64,000 bases of DNA from Diplosphaera chodatii (Eukaryota > Chlorophyta > Trebouxiophyceae > Prasiolales > Stichococcaceae). Made by a program: the position numbers and the translations under genes. Numbering within the stretch: position 1 is the first letter of the stretch; every line of letters starts with the position of its first letter. The stretch lies in the NCBI GenBank assembly GCA_032358165.1, contig JAALGY010000017.1, forward strand, positions 930,001 through 994,000, in the 5' to 3' direction. This document shows positions 24,107 through 35,959 of this stretch, piece after piece. The notes below the pieces were generated by a model. That model had not been told where the DNA came from. It saw only the letters and a program-made list of their open reading frames with translations, and searched no databases.

Positions 24107-27100
24107 ATGTTGTACCTAGCCACAGCCCTGCTGCTGTTCCCTGCATTTGCACCGATTCCGGCTGAGTGCGCATACACCAACTTGCCAAAACTGTGGCATC
24201 TGGCCAACGACGTCACATACTTCGCGAAGACTGCAAACTATACCCAGGTACAGCGCTGCATCATCTCAGCCAGCAACAGTTTTCGTGATGCAGACGCCTG
24301 CGGCATGAACCATTCTTTCTGACATACCAATGCATGCACCTGCTGGTGCAGGCGTCCACCCAGTATATAGCCTTCACGCTCAGCTTCGTGGGGATTCGTA
24401 GCACAAAGGACGCCGCCGCGGACTATGGCTACCGGCTGGTCAACACTGCAAACGCCACAGAGCTGAACTACCCCTTCTTTCTTGCTTCGTGCGTTCTTGA
24501 TGCACCACCCTGCGGTGACGGTGTGGCACCATTGGAAGCACAGCGCAGCGCCCCAGCGCTGTGACTCGGCAGCAACTGCAGGATCACTCGACAGCAACAG
24601 TCATTGCACCGCAGACTGGAGCTTGCGATTGCGGAGGCGGGGTGGCTGGATGCCTGGGTGGGTGTGGACTCACCAGGGGTTGAGATCTACTCCTGGACCC
24701 AGGCAACAGATGGCAGGTTAGTGGTGCAACACTCGATGAACATCTGTACAGTGCTTCGCTCATAGCTCTAATGCCGCTTGCCTGACGCTTTTGTGCCGCG
24801 GGCCAGGTTTGCATGTTTGCCCAGGCAGACTTCGTGCTTTTCATGTTTGACACTGACAATTTTGTTTGCAGTGGGGCGCAAGCGAGCCTGGGGGTATCCT
24901 GGATGGTGCTGCCAGCAGGCGCACCACCCTACCGCGGCAGCGTCAGAACCCTGTTGGCGCCAGAGCTCTTTGCCACGCTGACCAACGGCACCTTCGTTGG
25001 CAGCTACCTGTCAGCACAGCGCCCAGCGATCGACTTCCCCAGCTATGGGGCAGCTGTGGCTGCTGCCGCCGCGCCGATCAAGCTGTGCATACAGAACTGC
25101 AACAGCTGTACGGGCCCGACATGCCAGCCGCCGCCACCACCGCCTCTGCCGCCGGCCCCGCCCAGCCCACCACCCTCCCCACCGCCACCCAGCCCGCCTC
25201 CTCCATCGCCGCCACCGCCCAGCCCGCCGCCGTCGCCGCCACCTCCCAGCCCGCCGCCGCCATCAGCGCCACCGCCCAGCCCGCCGCCGCCCAGCCCGCC
25301 GCCATTGCCACCACCTCCCTTACCACCCAAACCCAGTCCACCACCCCTGTCACCGCCGCTCCCGAGCCCACTGTCGCCAAGCCCACCTTCACCCAGCCCC
25401 CCACCTCCAACACCCCAACTGCCAAGCCCACAACCACCATCACCGCCACCATCACCGCCCCCTCCCAACCCACCACCTCCCAGCCCACCACCTCCCTCAC
25501 CCCCGCCGCCAAGCCCACCACCTCCCTCACACCCGCCGCTAAGCCCACCACCACCCTTGCCGCCGCCACCCACCCCGCCCCTGGCATCTCCACCCCCTCC
25601 CTTGCTGCTGCCGCCCAGTCCACCACCCACCCCACCTCCGTCGCCTCCCCGGCCACCGCCTGCGCTGCCGCCGCCCTCCCCTCCGCTCTCTGCTCCTCCA
25701 CCTTCACAAGCCGCAGCAGCCGCAGCTGTGCTCTTCGCCCCTCCACCACTGCCGCCTCCTGGAGTCACACCGCTCGGGACACCCTTCCCAAAGCCTTGGC
25801 ACTTGACAGACTACATCACCCTCTTCGTAAAGACTGCAAACTTCACACAGGTGCTTGCATGCACCTTGCTGATTGTTCTCCGTTGCATGGTTTGCTGCAA
25901 CTTCGGTTAAGGACTGCCATTGGCACAGCTTCTCAGGATGGACAATGTCAGTCCAGGTCACATCACAGCATGTGGAGTTTGACATCAGATTTGCAACACT
26001 TCTGATTTTCAACGACTCTGGCGCTGATGGCGGCCACCAGCTGTTCAACACCGCAAACACCACACAGCTCAACTACTCCTTGTTCCTGACATGGTATAAC
26101 TGATGACTGTTGCTGACAGGCACTGTACCGTGGTTTCGCTGCTAGATTGAGCCCCTGCTCAGGGGCTGACCGATCGGTGCATGTGCCGCCCTGGGCAGAG
26201 CGCAGTGTGTGTGCCAAAGCTAAAGTATGCTGACCACTGCAGGCTGGAGGTGGCCATTGCGAATGCTGCAATGCTGAGCAATTGGGCGGGCATTGACACG
26301 GCAGGAATTGAGCTGATGTCCTGGGCACAGGCGGCAGACGGCAGGTGAACGGATGCTGTTGCCTGCGTGTGCTCGTGCATCACAGGGACCGCATGCTTGT
26401 TGACAACGCATGCGTCAGCCCACACCCTCAAGTAACATTTGCCTGATTCGCTTGCATGCTGTGCAGTGGGGCAGTGGCCACATTCGGTGTCACATGGCCG
26501 ATCATCACCACTGGGCAGGCGCCGTACATGGCCTCTGTGCGAACTGTGTTGGCGCCCGCGTTTGCTGCAGCACTGACAAATGGCACCTTTCTGGCGGGCA
26601 GTCTTGCGCAGGTCAACCTCGCAGTCGACTTCACGGCCTTTGGGCCATCTGTGAGCAATGTCCAGGGGCCACTGCGCATATGCGTAGTGAACTGCCCGGG
26701 CTGCTTGGGCTCGGCGTACTGTGCTGCCCTGCCACCGCCGCCGCCGCCAAACAGCCCGCCCCCACCACCACCCACCCCGCCGCCCTTGCCACCGCCGCCA
26801 TCCCCACCGCCACCCAGCCCGCCACCTCTCTCACCGCCACCTCCCTCCCCGCCGCCGCCAAACCCACCACCTCCCTCGCCAAACCCTTTGAGCCCTCCGC
26901 CACTTGGTCCGCCACTTCCCTCACCGCCGCCACCAAGCGCGCACTCTCCCTCAATGCCGCCACCCAGCCCACCACTCCCCTCACCACCACCGCCCAGCCT
27001 GCCGCCCGCATCTCCGTCACCGCCATCTCCTCCGCCTCCCATGCAAGCTGCATTGGCGCTTGACAACACGGCTCCGCCTCCTTCACAACCGCCACCCGGG

Positions 27101-30100
27101 GTGGCACCCCCCGGGACGCCTTTCCCGAAGCCCTGGCGCCTAGCAGACTACATCACCCTTTTTGTCAAGACTGCCAACTTCACGCAGGTGCTGGCTTGCA
27201 CATTGCTGATTGCTCACGCTTACACATATGGCTGCACTTGCATTGCACACACATCAGCACCACATCAGGGCATTTACTCGTTCCCACATCCGTCCCATCA
27301 CCTTTGTAGATGCTTGCAGGTCACATCACAGCATGTCGAGTTTGACATCACATTTGCAACGCTACTGGTCATCAACGCCACTGGCGCTGATGGCGGATAC
27401 CAGCTCTTCAACACCGCCAACGCCACGCAGCTTAATTACCCGGTGTTCCTCACTTGGTGCGAGTCAATATCAGGCCAACCGCCACTTTGCTCAATGCCCT
27501 CCGGTAGTAGGCTGGGCAGTTCAACCAGTCCACAGCACACACACAGGCGCTCTGTGATGCGCGGCATGCACATGCGGATGATTCATGCCATAATGTTGCT
27601 GCAGGCTGGAAGTTGCCATTGCAGACGCTGCAGCGCTTATCAACTGGGCGGGCGCTGACACCGCTGGCATTGAGCTGATGTCCTGGGCACAGGCAGCCGA
27701 TGGCAGGTCAACCACTGCATTGTCCTCTCTGCTTGCGCGTTGCACTGCAACAGTCTAGCGAGCGTCACGCACTTGTCACACAACCTGGTGCTCCTCAGGA
27801 CCCCTCCAGTGCAGTGGAACTGATAGTGCCACTTACTGGCATTGTCTGATTCATCTGCAGTGGGGTAGTGGCCAAGTTTGGCGTGACCTGGCCTGTTGTG
27901 ACCGCTGACCAGGCGCCCTACAGGGCCTCTGTGCGGACTGTGCTTGCACCGGCATTCGCTGCATCGCTCACCAATGGCAGCTTCGTGACCGACAGTCTCC
28001 AGTCAGTGCAGCCCGCCGTCGACTTTGCGAGTTTCGGACCATCTGTGGACAACATCCAGGGCCCGCTGCGCATCTGCGTGCTGAACTGCCCCGGCTGCCT
28101 GGCCTCGGCATACTGTGCAAGTCTGCCGCCCCCGCCGCCGCCCAGCAGCCCGCCGCCGCCGCCCAACCCCCCACCTCCCTCGCCGCCGCCGCTGCCGCCG
28201 CCACTGCCGCCTCCCCTGAACCCACCGCCACCCTTGCCCCCAGCCCCTGGCGTGCAGCCGCCGAGTGGTTCTGGAAGCAACACCTCTACAGCAGCAGCTG
28301 CTCCAATGGAGCCATTGCCTCCGCCGCGCTCGCCCATCATACCGTGGCGCCTGAGCGTCACCTACGCTGCTTCTACCGGCAATGCGACTGCTGTGTATGT
28401 TACGCATGTGGAGTTCAGCCTGGTGCGCATGCCTTGATGAAGACTTTATTAAATCATGTGCAACTCATTCACTCCTGTTCCGATTGACAACCTCGCAGCA
28501 AAGCTGGCTGTCACACCCCTGCTGGCTGCAAACATTTGATGCGGTGGGGCAGGTGTTTCCAGGGCTGCGTACGACAGCTGTCAGCCATGGCAAGCCCAAC
28601 ATCACTGAGGCCACTGGCAAAGCACTCGGCTACATTGACATCCTGGCAGCGTGCGTACATGCTTCCTCCATTGCCATCCTTTGTTTCACTTTATGCGCAC
28701 CTCCCAACAGTGCAACGGGGTCATGTGCTCGCTTGACAAATGCCGGCTGTTGTCACCACGAGCAACAGCTGAAAAGCAGCACAGCAGGAGCTTATGCCGC
28801 ACATCGTTTGCAGACCTGCGGCGTGTTTCCAGCATTCACTAGTCAATGCGGTGCTCCTGAGTCCAGAGTGCCTCAGCACCCTGGGACTTGCCGCTTGATA
28901 TGATCTCACCTTGCTGCCTCGCAGGCTGGAGCTGGCGCTGGCGGATGTGGCATGGCTGGACATGTGGTTTGGCATCAACACGCCCGGCATCGAGGACGTC
29001 GCCTGGTTCTCGGATGCAAGTGGTGCGTGCAGGGTGTGGCAGTCCAAGAAGGCCAGCTCCCATCTGATGCTGCCTGCCGCACTACTGCAACCTGCCATTG
29101 TGTGCAGCCGTCCAGCAAATGTGTGCTGCCATGCTAGACAGCGATGCCAAGGCCTCGCTCAGAGACTGCCAAGGCTCTGCAAAAGCCCGCTGTGCAGTGT
29201 TCACCTGCTACTAGTCGGCACGTGTCGTGCCACAAACGAGACTGCTCTTGGTGGGTCTCCTCGCAGGTGCGGCACGTGTGAACCTTGCGGTGTACTATCT
29301 GCCGCCCACCGCTGGCCAGCTTCGGTACCGGCAGCCGCCGTCGGTCCTGGCACAGTACCTGCGCCAAAGCCTACTGAACGGGACTTTCGTGAACACCAAC
29401 CTCGTGCAGCAGGTGCTCAGGGTACATGATGGGCTTGCATATACAGAATTGTCATTTCTGCAGAACCCACACCACTGAATCTGCAGGGAAGATGGGAGTT
29501 TCAGCATAAGGATGTCATGTGATAGATGCCAGATTGGCACTTACACACTCAGGTTGAGTCTGCAGGCATACATATACGATTTCTCGAAGCACGGCGGCGT
29601 GCTGCTGGCCTCCATAGACGACGCCACCGCCATTTGCGTCAGCAACTGCCCATCTCCACCCAGCGGACAGCCGCTGTCGCCGCCACTACCACCACCCAGG
29701 CAATGCTGCTATGTCACCATTGTGCTGTGCGTAAGATGGAGGCATTGCTTCAGGCGCTGGACCTGCTGCCACGATTGGTTGCTGCGCTGCCGTGTTGATG
29801 GGGTTTGGCCCTTGTCTATTCCGCTGCTGTGCTGATGCTGCCGTTCCATTGTTGCATAGCGCTGCACGTGCAGCAACACCAACGCCATGCCTAGGGTAAC
29901 ATCGTGGGGCATTGAGGCGCCTGTCCGGATATTTACGTGTTTGTGAACTTGCAGCCCATCGTCGCCGCCGCCACCGCGTCCTCCGCTGGTGCCATGGCAC
30001 CTGAATGTCACATATGCAGCCGACACTAGGAATGCTACAGCACTTTCAGCCCCACAGCTCGCCTTCAGACTCAGGTGCTTGCGCGAAACTGCAACCTTGA

Positions 30101-33100
30101 CCATGAGCTGCGGTACAGTTGTCTCAGCCTCATATGTTGGCAGGGTAAACAACTGGTCTGAGATTTCTGCGGCCATCGTTAGTCGGCCCTCTGTGTTGTG
30201 TAGCAGATACCACCAAACGTCATCATGTGTGAATGATGCGCTGGATGCAGGTTGCCGACTCCTGCTCAGCATCAGCAGGCAGCCTTCAACAAGCCGATAT
30301 GAATGCCTGCTGGTGCAGGTTTCCTGGCTTAGCGGTGACCAGCACGGGCAGTGCACCGAATTTGACGCTCGTGTCCAATGGCACGACTGTGAAGTACATC
30401 GACTTCGTTGCAGCGTGCGCCTCCTGTGCCCTATGTACAGCTGCTCATCTGAGCCATGATACAAAGTGTCACCTGACGACTGCATGCACAGCCACACACC
30501 CGCAGTTCAAGTGAACCGGTGAAGCATATCGGTCATGACACCATGGTCAGCACTCTGGAATCGTCTTGGGGTTCGTCTCTCCGCCGCAGGCTCGAGCTGG
30601 CCGTGGCAGACGCCGGCTGGATCGACGTCTGGTTCGGCATCAACACGCCTCGCATCGATCCTGTGTCTGTGACGCAGACGGCCGCCGACGGCGCTCAGCT
30701 GCTCATGACCGCCACCTATCTGCCGCTGACATGTGAGTCACAGCAGCGTAATGCAGTAGTCCCTGCCACAAATGTAAACCAGATGAGTATTACCTGCTGC
30801 TGACTGTAGCCTCTAATGCCTCTAACAATGGGCCGCAGTGGCACATCTGACTCCTCGTGCATGCCTGCGTGCCTGGTCACGGTGACCTTGGCGGCCGCTG
30901 GCAGGCAGCCAGCGGCAAATGGCCATCCTCAAGGTTCATTTCAAAGATGGGAGCGGCGTCTGAGGTGTGCAGTCTCAGGACAGGTTCAGCATGGCGCTGG
31001 CCCTCATCGCATTGTTTTGTTGCCTCACAGCACAGGAGGCTGCTGTGGTGCCCTGGCGGGCAGACCCAGCCGTGCTGGCCGGCTACCTGCGCCTGAACCT
31101 GCTGAACGGCAGCTATGTCGGCCACTACCTGCCACAGCAGGCGTACATCGTTGACTTTGCAGGTGAACCGCCACCGTTTGCATGGACAAAGCAACCGTGT
31201 AGCCAAACCCCTGATCTGCATGAAAGCTCACCCTACTGCATTGTAACCGCTTTTGCTTTGTGCTGCGGCATGGCAGCAGCCCAACCAATGGAAACGCCCT
31301 ACGTGTGCGCTGCAGCCAATGGTGGGGTGTCAGTGGCAGATGCTGGCACGGTGCGCAGTGTCTGCTATGCGAACTGCCCGTCTACAGCGTCGCCACCTGT
31401 GCCTCCGCCATTGGGCCCACCGCCCGCTGCGGAGTGCGCCAGCATCGGGTGTCAATCAGGCGGTGGCCCCTCTGCTGGTGATGCCTCAGATATTCCAGAC
31501 CTACTTCACTGCAGACAGTGCCTCTGCTTGCATGTCACGCCGTCATCTCACAACTTTCTCTGCAGACAATGCCTTGCACGACACATGCGCACCGTGCCTG
31601 CCAGCTTGCCAGCCACAGTGGATCAACAGCTGGAGCATCTGCTGAGCTTGGTATCGTGCAGATGTGGGAGCAGCAAAGCCACCACCAGCCTCCAGCCCGC
31701 CAAACGCCACACCAACAGCAGCACCCAGCGTGAGTTCCGTAGCGCAGCCCAGTGTGCAGCCTGCTGCTGCCAGCCCCACAGCCTCGCCTCCGACCACACA
31801 GGCAACAATACAAATTCATGACACCGTTGTGTGCCAGTCATCTGCTCTGCATGATCAACATCTGTATGCAGGGGCGTGTGTACAGAGTGGTCTGTTGCAT
31901 GCTACATGTGCGCTAAATTGTCCACCAACTCCAGCAGGTGCCAAGCAACGTGCCGCCGACAGCAGTGCCTACACCCTCAGCAGCATCCACAGCCCCGACG
32001 GCACTGCCCATATCCACACCTGGCCCCACCGCGTTGTCAGCCAGTCCGCCCCTGCTGCCGCCGGAAATGCCGACGGGCGCTGGGCCCACATCAGTACCCA
32101 CCAGCGGCGGCGGCCCATCTGTTGCACCAACCGCTGCCCCAACCGCTGCCCCAGACGGCACACAACCAGCTGCCCCGACACAAGCACCCGCTTCGATGCC
32201 GCAGCCCGGCGGACCAACAGCAGCGCCCGCAGCTGTCAGTACCACCGCACCACCGACAAAGGCAGCGCCGCCGCCGCCGCCGCCGCCGCCAGCAGGGGAC
32301 TCAGTATCGGGGATTACGCCAACAGCTGCCGGTAGCAGTCCCACAGCTGCGCCGGCCGCAGCAGGTGATGTGGCGCCCTGGATGCTGCAGCCAACATACG
32401 CACGTGACACCGGCAACGGCACAGCAGTCACGGTGTGCTTAGGCCTCTGCCCTAATCTGACATCTTGCTTTTGCTTTTTCGACCTCGCTGGTTTCGCCAA
32501 TGTGGTGGTCTGACCACATCAGACAGCGTGAGAGACTTCTTCACGAAACTACGCAGGTGCCACAGCTGCGCTTCAGCATGGCATTTGACACTGCGACGCT
32601 TGTCAGTGGGACGACAGGCGCCACCCGCCGCCTGCTGCTCGCCTTCACCGCTGTCCAGGACGGCATTGGAGGCGCCCCGCAGGACCTGCCCACCTTCAAC
32701 CTCTGGTGATTTCAGGAGCATTCTTAGGTGCAATGTCGTATGCTGTAACGTGGGGTATATAGCAGGTGGAGCTGATGGTGTGTTTGGCAGCAGCATGTGA
32801 GCTATGCCCGCTAGCACTTGCTGCTGGCCCTTTGTTGGCAGGTTGTACCGGATCTTGGCGGCGGCAGCGGGGCTTGATGACTGGACTGGGCCCGGGTCCC
32901 CTGGCATCCAGCAGCTGGCGCTCCTACCCACATCTGCCCGCAGTATACAGGCCGACCTTGCCGTCATCTGGGTGCCCTCGTCTGATGGCTACGCTGCACC
33001 GCCCGCCGAGCTGCTGGTAGAGCGGCTTCTGACACCTTAGTGTTCCTTTGCTTGGGGACTTGTGTGTTCATCGTGAGTACCAAGGAGGCTGTGCTGTAGG

Positions 33101-34967
33101 TGTTGGCTTACAAAGGATGTCGTTGTAGTTGCATGCAAGATGCATGCTCCAGACCACGAGTTTGTCTGCAGGCGCAGCTGCGGGGGCGGCTGACGGATGG
33201 CAGCTTTGTCAGCGACTGGCTGCCGGTTGCAAAGCCCTACATCAACTTTGCTGCCTATGGTGCACGTGTGGCCTCGGTCGGAGCGGCCAGCGAGGCGTGC
33301 TTTGCCAACTGCGCGCTGGCCCCACCATCGCCGCCCCCTGCTGCCAGCCCACCCCCCTTTCCACCAGCACCGCCCCGTCCCCCCCGTGCGAGATTGCTTT
33401 TGCATTTCCACTCGTCGTCCAGTTGCGATGCGCCTAAATTTGACATCAACCCTAGCATCTGTTCTATCTATGTACTACGTGCTGATACAGGCAGCCCATT
33501 CACGTGAATGCGATGTGAACATCTTGGTTCATGTCGCAGGGCCGCCAACTTTGCCGCCGCCGCCTCCGGCTCCCGTCACTACAGCACCGGTCCCCACAAA
33601 TGGCAGCTCGTCCAGTGCGTGAGATAACCCCTTGCAATGCTGCTGCTGTGGTGTTTCAACAGTGTACTTTCCTCAGCGCTCTGTGCTCGCTCGAGGCGCT
33701 TCCACCTTGTGTTGCTGCTCCTGCACATGGCAGGCGCTTCCGCTCCAGGGCCGCCGGACCCAGATGTGCCCGTTGACGATAATGGCAACCCGCTGCTGGG
33801 TGCGCCAAACGGTCTGCCGACTGCGCCGCCTGACGGCAGCTCGTCACAGCCCCCGGGCGGCGCATCCAGTGCTGCAGGCGCAGGCCCCAGCCCGCCGCCG
33901 CCGCCCCGGCACTTCAACCGGACTCCGGCGCCAACGCCTGAGCCAGTGCAGGTCGCCAGGCTTACCCTGATGTCTGGTTGCTGGGAGTGCAGCCGTTTGC
34001 GGCTGCTGTGCTCCGCTGCATTTGCTCCTGTGGGTCATCTGGTGACCTCGGACCTGGCTAGCGTCTTGTAACCGTGCCTTGCAACCCGACCCCTGTGCAG
34101 CTTGCCGTGCAGCTGGTGTTCGTGGCCAGCCTGGCAAACTACAGCGTGGACGGGTTCGACCAGAGCGTCCGGGACACCTACCTCCAGAGCATCAAGGTGT
34201 GGTCGATGCATTAGACGCAAGCTGAGGAGCATCTGTACGCAAGTTCCCTGGGCTGCCAATCAACTGCGTGATGGCTACTCTGGCTACTACCCATGACCGC
34301 AGGATGCCAATGCGCCCACAAATGTTGACATCGTCATCCTGGACGTGGCTGCGGCGCCCGCCGGCGGCGTCGCAGTGTCCACACGAGTGACGTACCCTGA
34401 CGGCAGCGACAGCGTCGCACCAGCGGTGCGTGACCTCGGCCTGCGGCAGTGTTTGCCGTCTGTCTGTCAATGGATGGGCTGCGGCGGCGGGCAAGACAAT
34501 ATTGGACTTCCCTGACGACAGCCTCGTCGTTTGGTGCGTGCAGGCCTTCCAGCAGAAGCTGCAGGCCGACCCTGGAGCGGTGTTCCCGCCTGACGCTTTC
34601 AGCACCGCCACCGTGTCTGGCGTCTCGCTGTCCAGCTCAGCAGCAAGTACGTGCAAAACTCCAAGCAACTCAAGCTTGACTGGATCTGGGTGCGATGCAA
34701 TGCAAAAGCTGTCGTCTCAGGTGGGCCGACAGGAGGCCAGATATCATGCATGGTGCTGCAGGCAGCGCTCCCCCGCCGCCGCCGCCAGCCACGGCTGAGG
34801 ACAAACGCGCAACAGTCAGCCCAGGCGGTATTGCTGGGATCGTACTGGGCCTGCTGGCACTGGTTGTGTCTGCTGTCGCGGTGGGGTTGTGGCTGCGGCG
34901 CAAGCGGAGGCGGCAGGAGGCTCTGCAACAGCCGCTAGATGAGGAGGACCGCTGGGCACCGCAGTGA
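24107..34967 (+). CDS. Giant modular single-pass surface protein with seven repeats and Pro-rich spacers
   Basis: Thirty exons agree in phase and give 2,080 residues: 24107-24247, 24352-24488, 24615-24716, 24872-25850, 25957-26093, 26243-26344, 26467-27187, 27320-27456, 27605-27706, 27861-28422, 28553-28650, 28925-29022, 29267-29412, 29566-29699, 29955-30074, 30319-30414, 30590-30732, 31031-31162, 31316-31477, 31662-31801, 31938-32432, 32557-32705, 32842-33016, 33172-33385, 33540-33614, 33734-33951, 34101-34196, 34303-34425, 34544-34646, 34762-34967. A signal peptide (MLYLATALLLFPAFAPIPAE) precedes seven modules at about residues 27-212, 431-618, 752-938, 1013-1183, 1212-1384, 1609-1784 and 1891-2012, separated by Pro-rich, extensin-like linkers. 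A membrane helix (about 2034-2057, GIVLGLLALVVSAVAVGLWL) and a basic-then-acidic tail end the protein. Modules carry N-glycosylation sequons and CxxNC. Likely a cell-wall or adhesion receptor (inference); module family not recognised. Confidence 0.85.
25130..25783 (+). repeat. Pro-rich (SPPPP-type) linker 1 coding tract
   Basis: Encodes about 215 residues dominated by SPPPP, SPPP and PPPNPP runs, the pattern of plant and algal hydroxyproline-rich glycoproteins. It sits between modules 1 and 2. On the opposite strand it creates long Gly-rich open frames that are shadows. Confidence 0.85.
26725..27127 (+). repeat. Pro-rich linker 2 coding tract
   Basis: About 130 residues of PPPPPPNSPPP-like sequence between modules 2 and 3. 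It is shorter than linker 1 but of the same style. Confidence 0.8.
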
Positions 34968-35485
34968 CATCAGTTGCACTGGCTCGAGTTGTGACACCTG
35001 TAAAGCGTGCCCAGAGGCAAGGTGCGGACATGGAAGTCCGGAAGCCGCAGGCTGGGCCAGCATCTTGGTTTCTTAGATGCAATCGAAGGAATCGGCATGA
35101 CCGTCATCCGTCATCATCGGTCGTCAGAGTGGCAAGCAGCGGCCTGCCGCCAGAGCACCACCTACGCATCTCCCCACTTTGTCAAGACTCACGACTAAGT
35201 AGCCGCAGCAGACTGTCAGTGAGCATCGAGCCCAGTTGCCTTCTCCCGTACACAGACACAGGAGCTGGGTGCAGCGCCCCAACACTGTCGCGGAGGCAGT
35301 GTACATCAGCCGGCAGATCCGTTTGGATCGCGAGTCTCAGACGGTTTGGGTACGGATCTGCAGGCGCTGGCAAGGCTGCTGCTGCCTTGGGGTGCCCTGC
35401 CAGCCGAATCAGTCGTTCAGCATCATCAACGCAGCCTGCGTGAACGAGAGCTTGGCTGCGAGCTCCTGCATCTGGATCAACTTCC
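34968..35485. other. Intergenic between modular gene and acylated protein
   Basis: About 520 bp with no supported exon. It should contain the 3' end of the modular gene and the promoter of the next gene. Confidence 0.5.
34999..35003 (+). promoter_or_regulatory. Possible polyadenylation signal TGTAA
   Basis: TGTAA, the usual polyadenylation signal of green algae, lies about 32 bases after the stop of the modular gene. A five-base match can occur by chance, but the position fits. Confidence 0.4.
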
Positions 35486-35959
35486 ATGGGGTGTGCCGGC
35501 TCGAAGCCGATGACGGCTTCGTCTTACGACGCGAAGCCGCAGCAGGCCCTGGGGAATGGCCATCCTCCTGCAGCGGCTGCTGCAAAGCTTGATGTGGAGC
35601 CTCCGCCGGCGGTCACGCAGCTAAAGCAGCCCGAGCCTGAGCCCCCAGCACCGCCGACTCCGCCCCAAGCGCCGCCGATGCTGGCAGACACCAATGGACT
35701 GGACACCCCTCACGAGCACAAGCTGCGCACAGACATCGCCAAGATGACCACAGAGAAGCAGGAGGCGGATCATGAGGTGGAGGAAGACAGCGTGGCGATG
35801 GGCGACCTGCCAATGCTGCCCAAGAAGCAGCGCTCGTCCATCCGGCGTGCCACGCCACAGGTGCAATCGATGTCGTCATCCATGAAGCGCACGTCCCGCG
35901 ACAAGGTCACACCCAGCAGCCGCTCCAGCTCCTTCGCCAGCGAGGCGATCAGCGAATAG
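35486..35959 (+). CDS. Small MGCxxSK protein, probably myristoylated and palmitoylated
   Basis: Single-exon frame of 157 residues from a real ATG to a stop. It opens with MGCAGSKP, the consensus for N-myristoylation at Gly2 with palmitoylation at Cys3, found on many plant and algal membrane-anchored signalling proteins. The rest is predicted disordered: a Pro-rich stretch (PPAPPTPPQAPPM), an acidic stretch (EKQEADHEVEEDS) and a basic Ser-rich end (KKQRSSIRR, MKRTSRDK) with many possible phosphorylation sites. No enzymatic domain is visible, so it may be an adaptor at the plasma membrane or flagellar membrane (inference). It lies just downstream of the modular receptor gene on the same strand. 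Confidence 0.65.
   Translation: MGCAGSKPMTASSYDAKPQQALGNGHPPAAAAAKLDVEPPPAVTQLKQPEPEPPAPPTPPQAPPMLADTNGLDTPHEHKLRTDIAKMTTEKQEADHEVEEDSVAMGDLPMLPKKQRSSIRRATPQVQSMSSSMKRTSRDKVTPSSRSSSFASEAISE

Larger units (their letters stand above)
24107..28422 (+). repeat. Three near-identical genomic repeat units inside the modular gene
   Basis: Modules 1-3 have the same exon order: an exon ending at TANxTQ, a 137-nt exon (24352, 25957, 27320), a 102-nt exon (24615, 26243, 27605) and a long exon carrying the module end plus the Pro-rich linker. Intron starts of units 2 and 3 also resemble each other (gtgcttgcatgcaccttgct versus gtgctggcttgcacattgct), so the duplication copied genomic DNA, not only the protein code. 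Confidence 0.85.

Noticed and set aside
25043..25768. Long Gly-rich minus-strand frame (241 codons) opposite linker 1
   Set aside because: It is the complement of the SPPPP coding tract. The plus strand has a phase-consistent gene model; Gly-rich frames opposite CCN repeats are expected.
24107..34967. Pherophorin or volvocine extracellular-matrix protein
   Set aside because: Pro-rich rods look similar, but pherophorins lack a membrane helix and have different Cys-rich end domains. The module here does not match.
24107..34967. Seven separate small genes
   Set aside because: Linker exons run without a stop from one module into the next, only the first module has a signal peptide and only the last has a membrane helix.
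35182..35487. Minus-strand frame of 101 codons starting with ATG
   Set aside because: It overlaps the start of the MGCAGSK gene, has no motif, and its ATG is created by the palindromic ccatgg.
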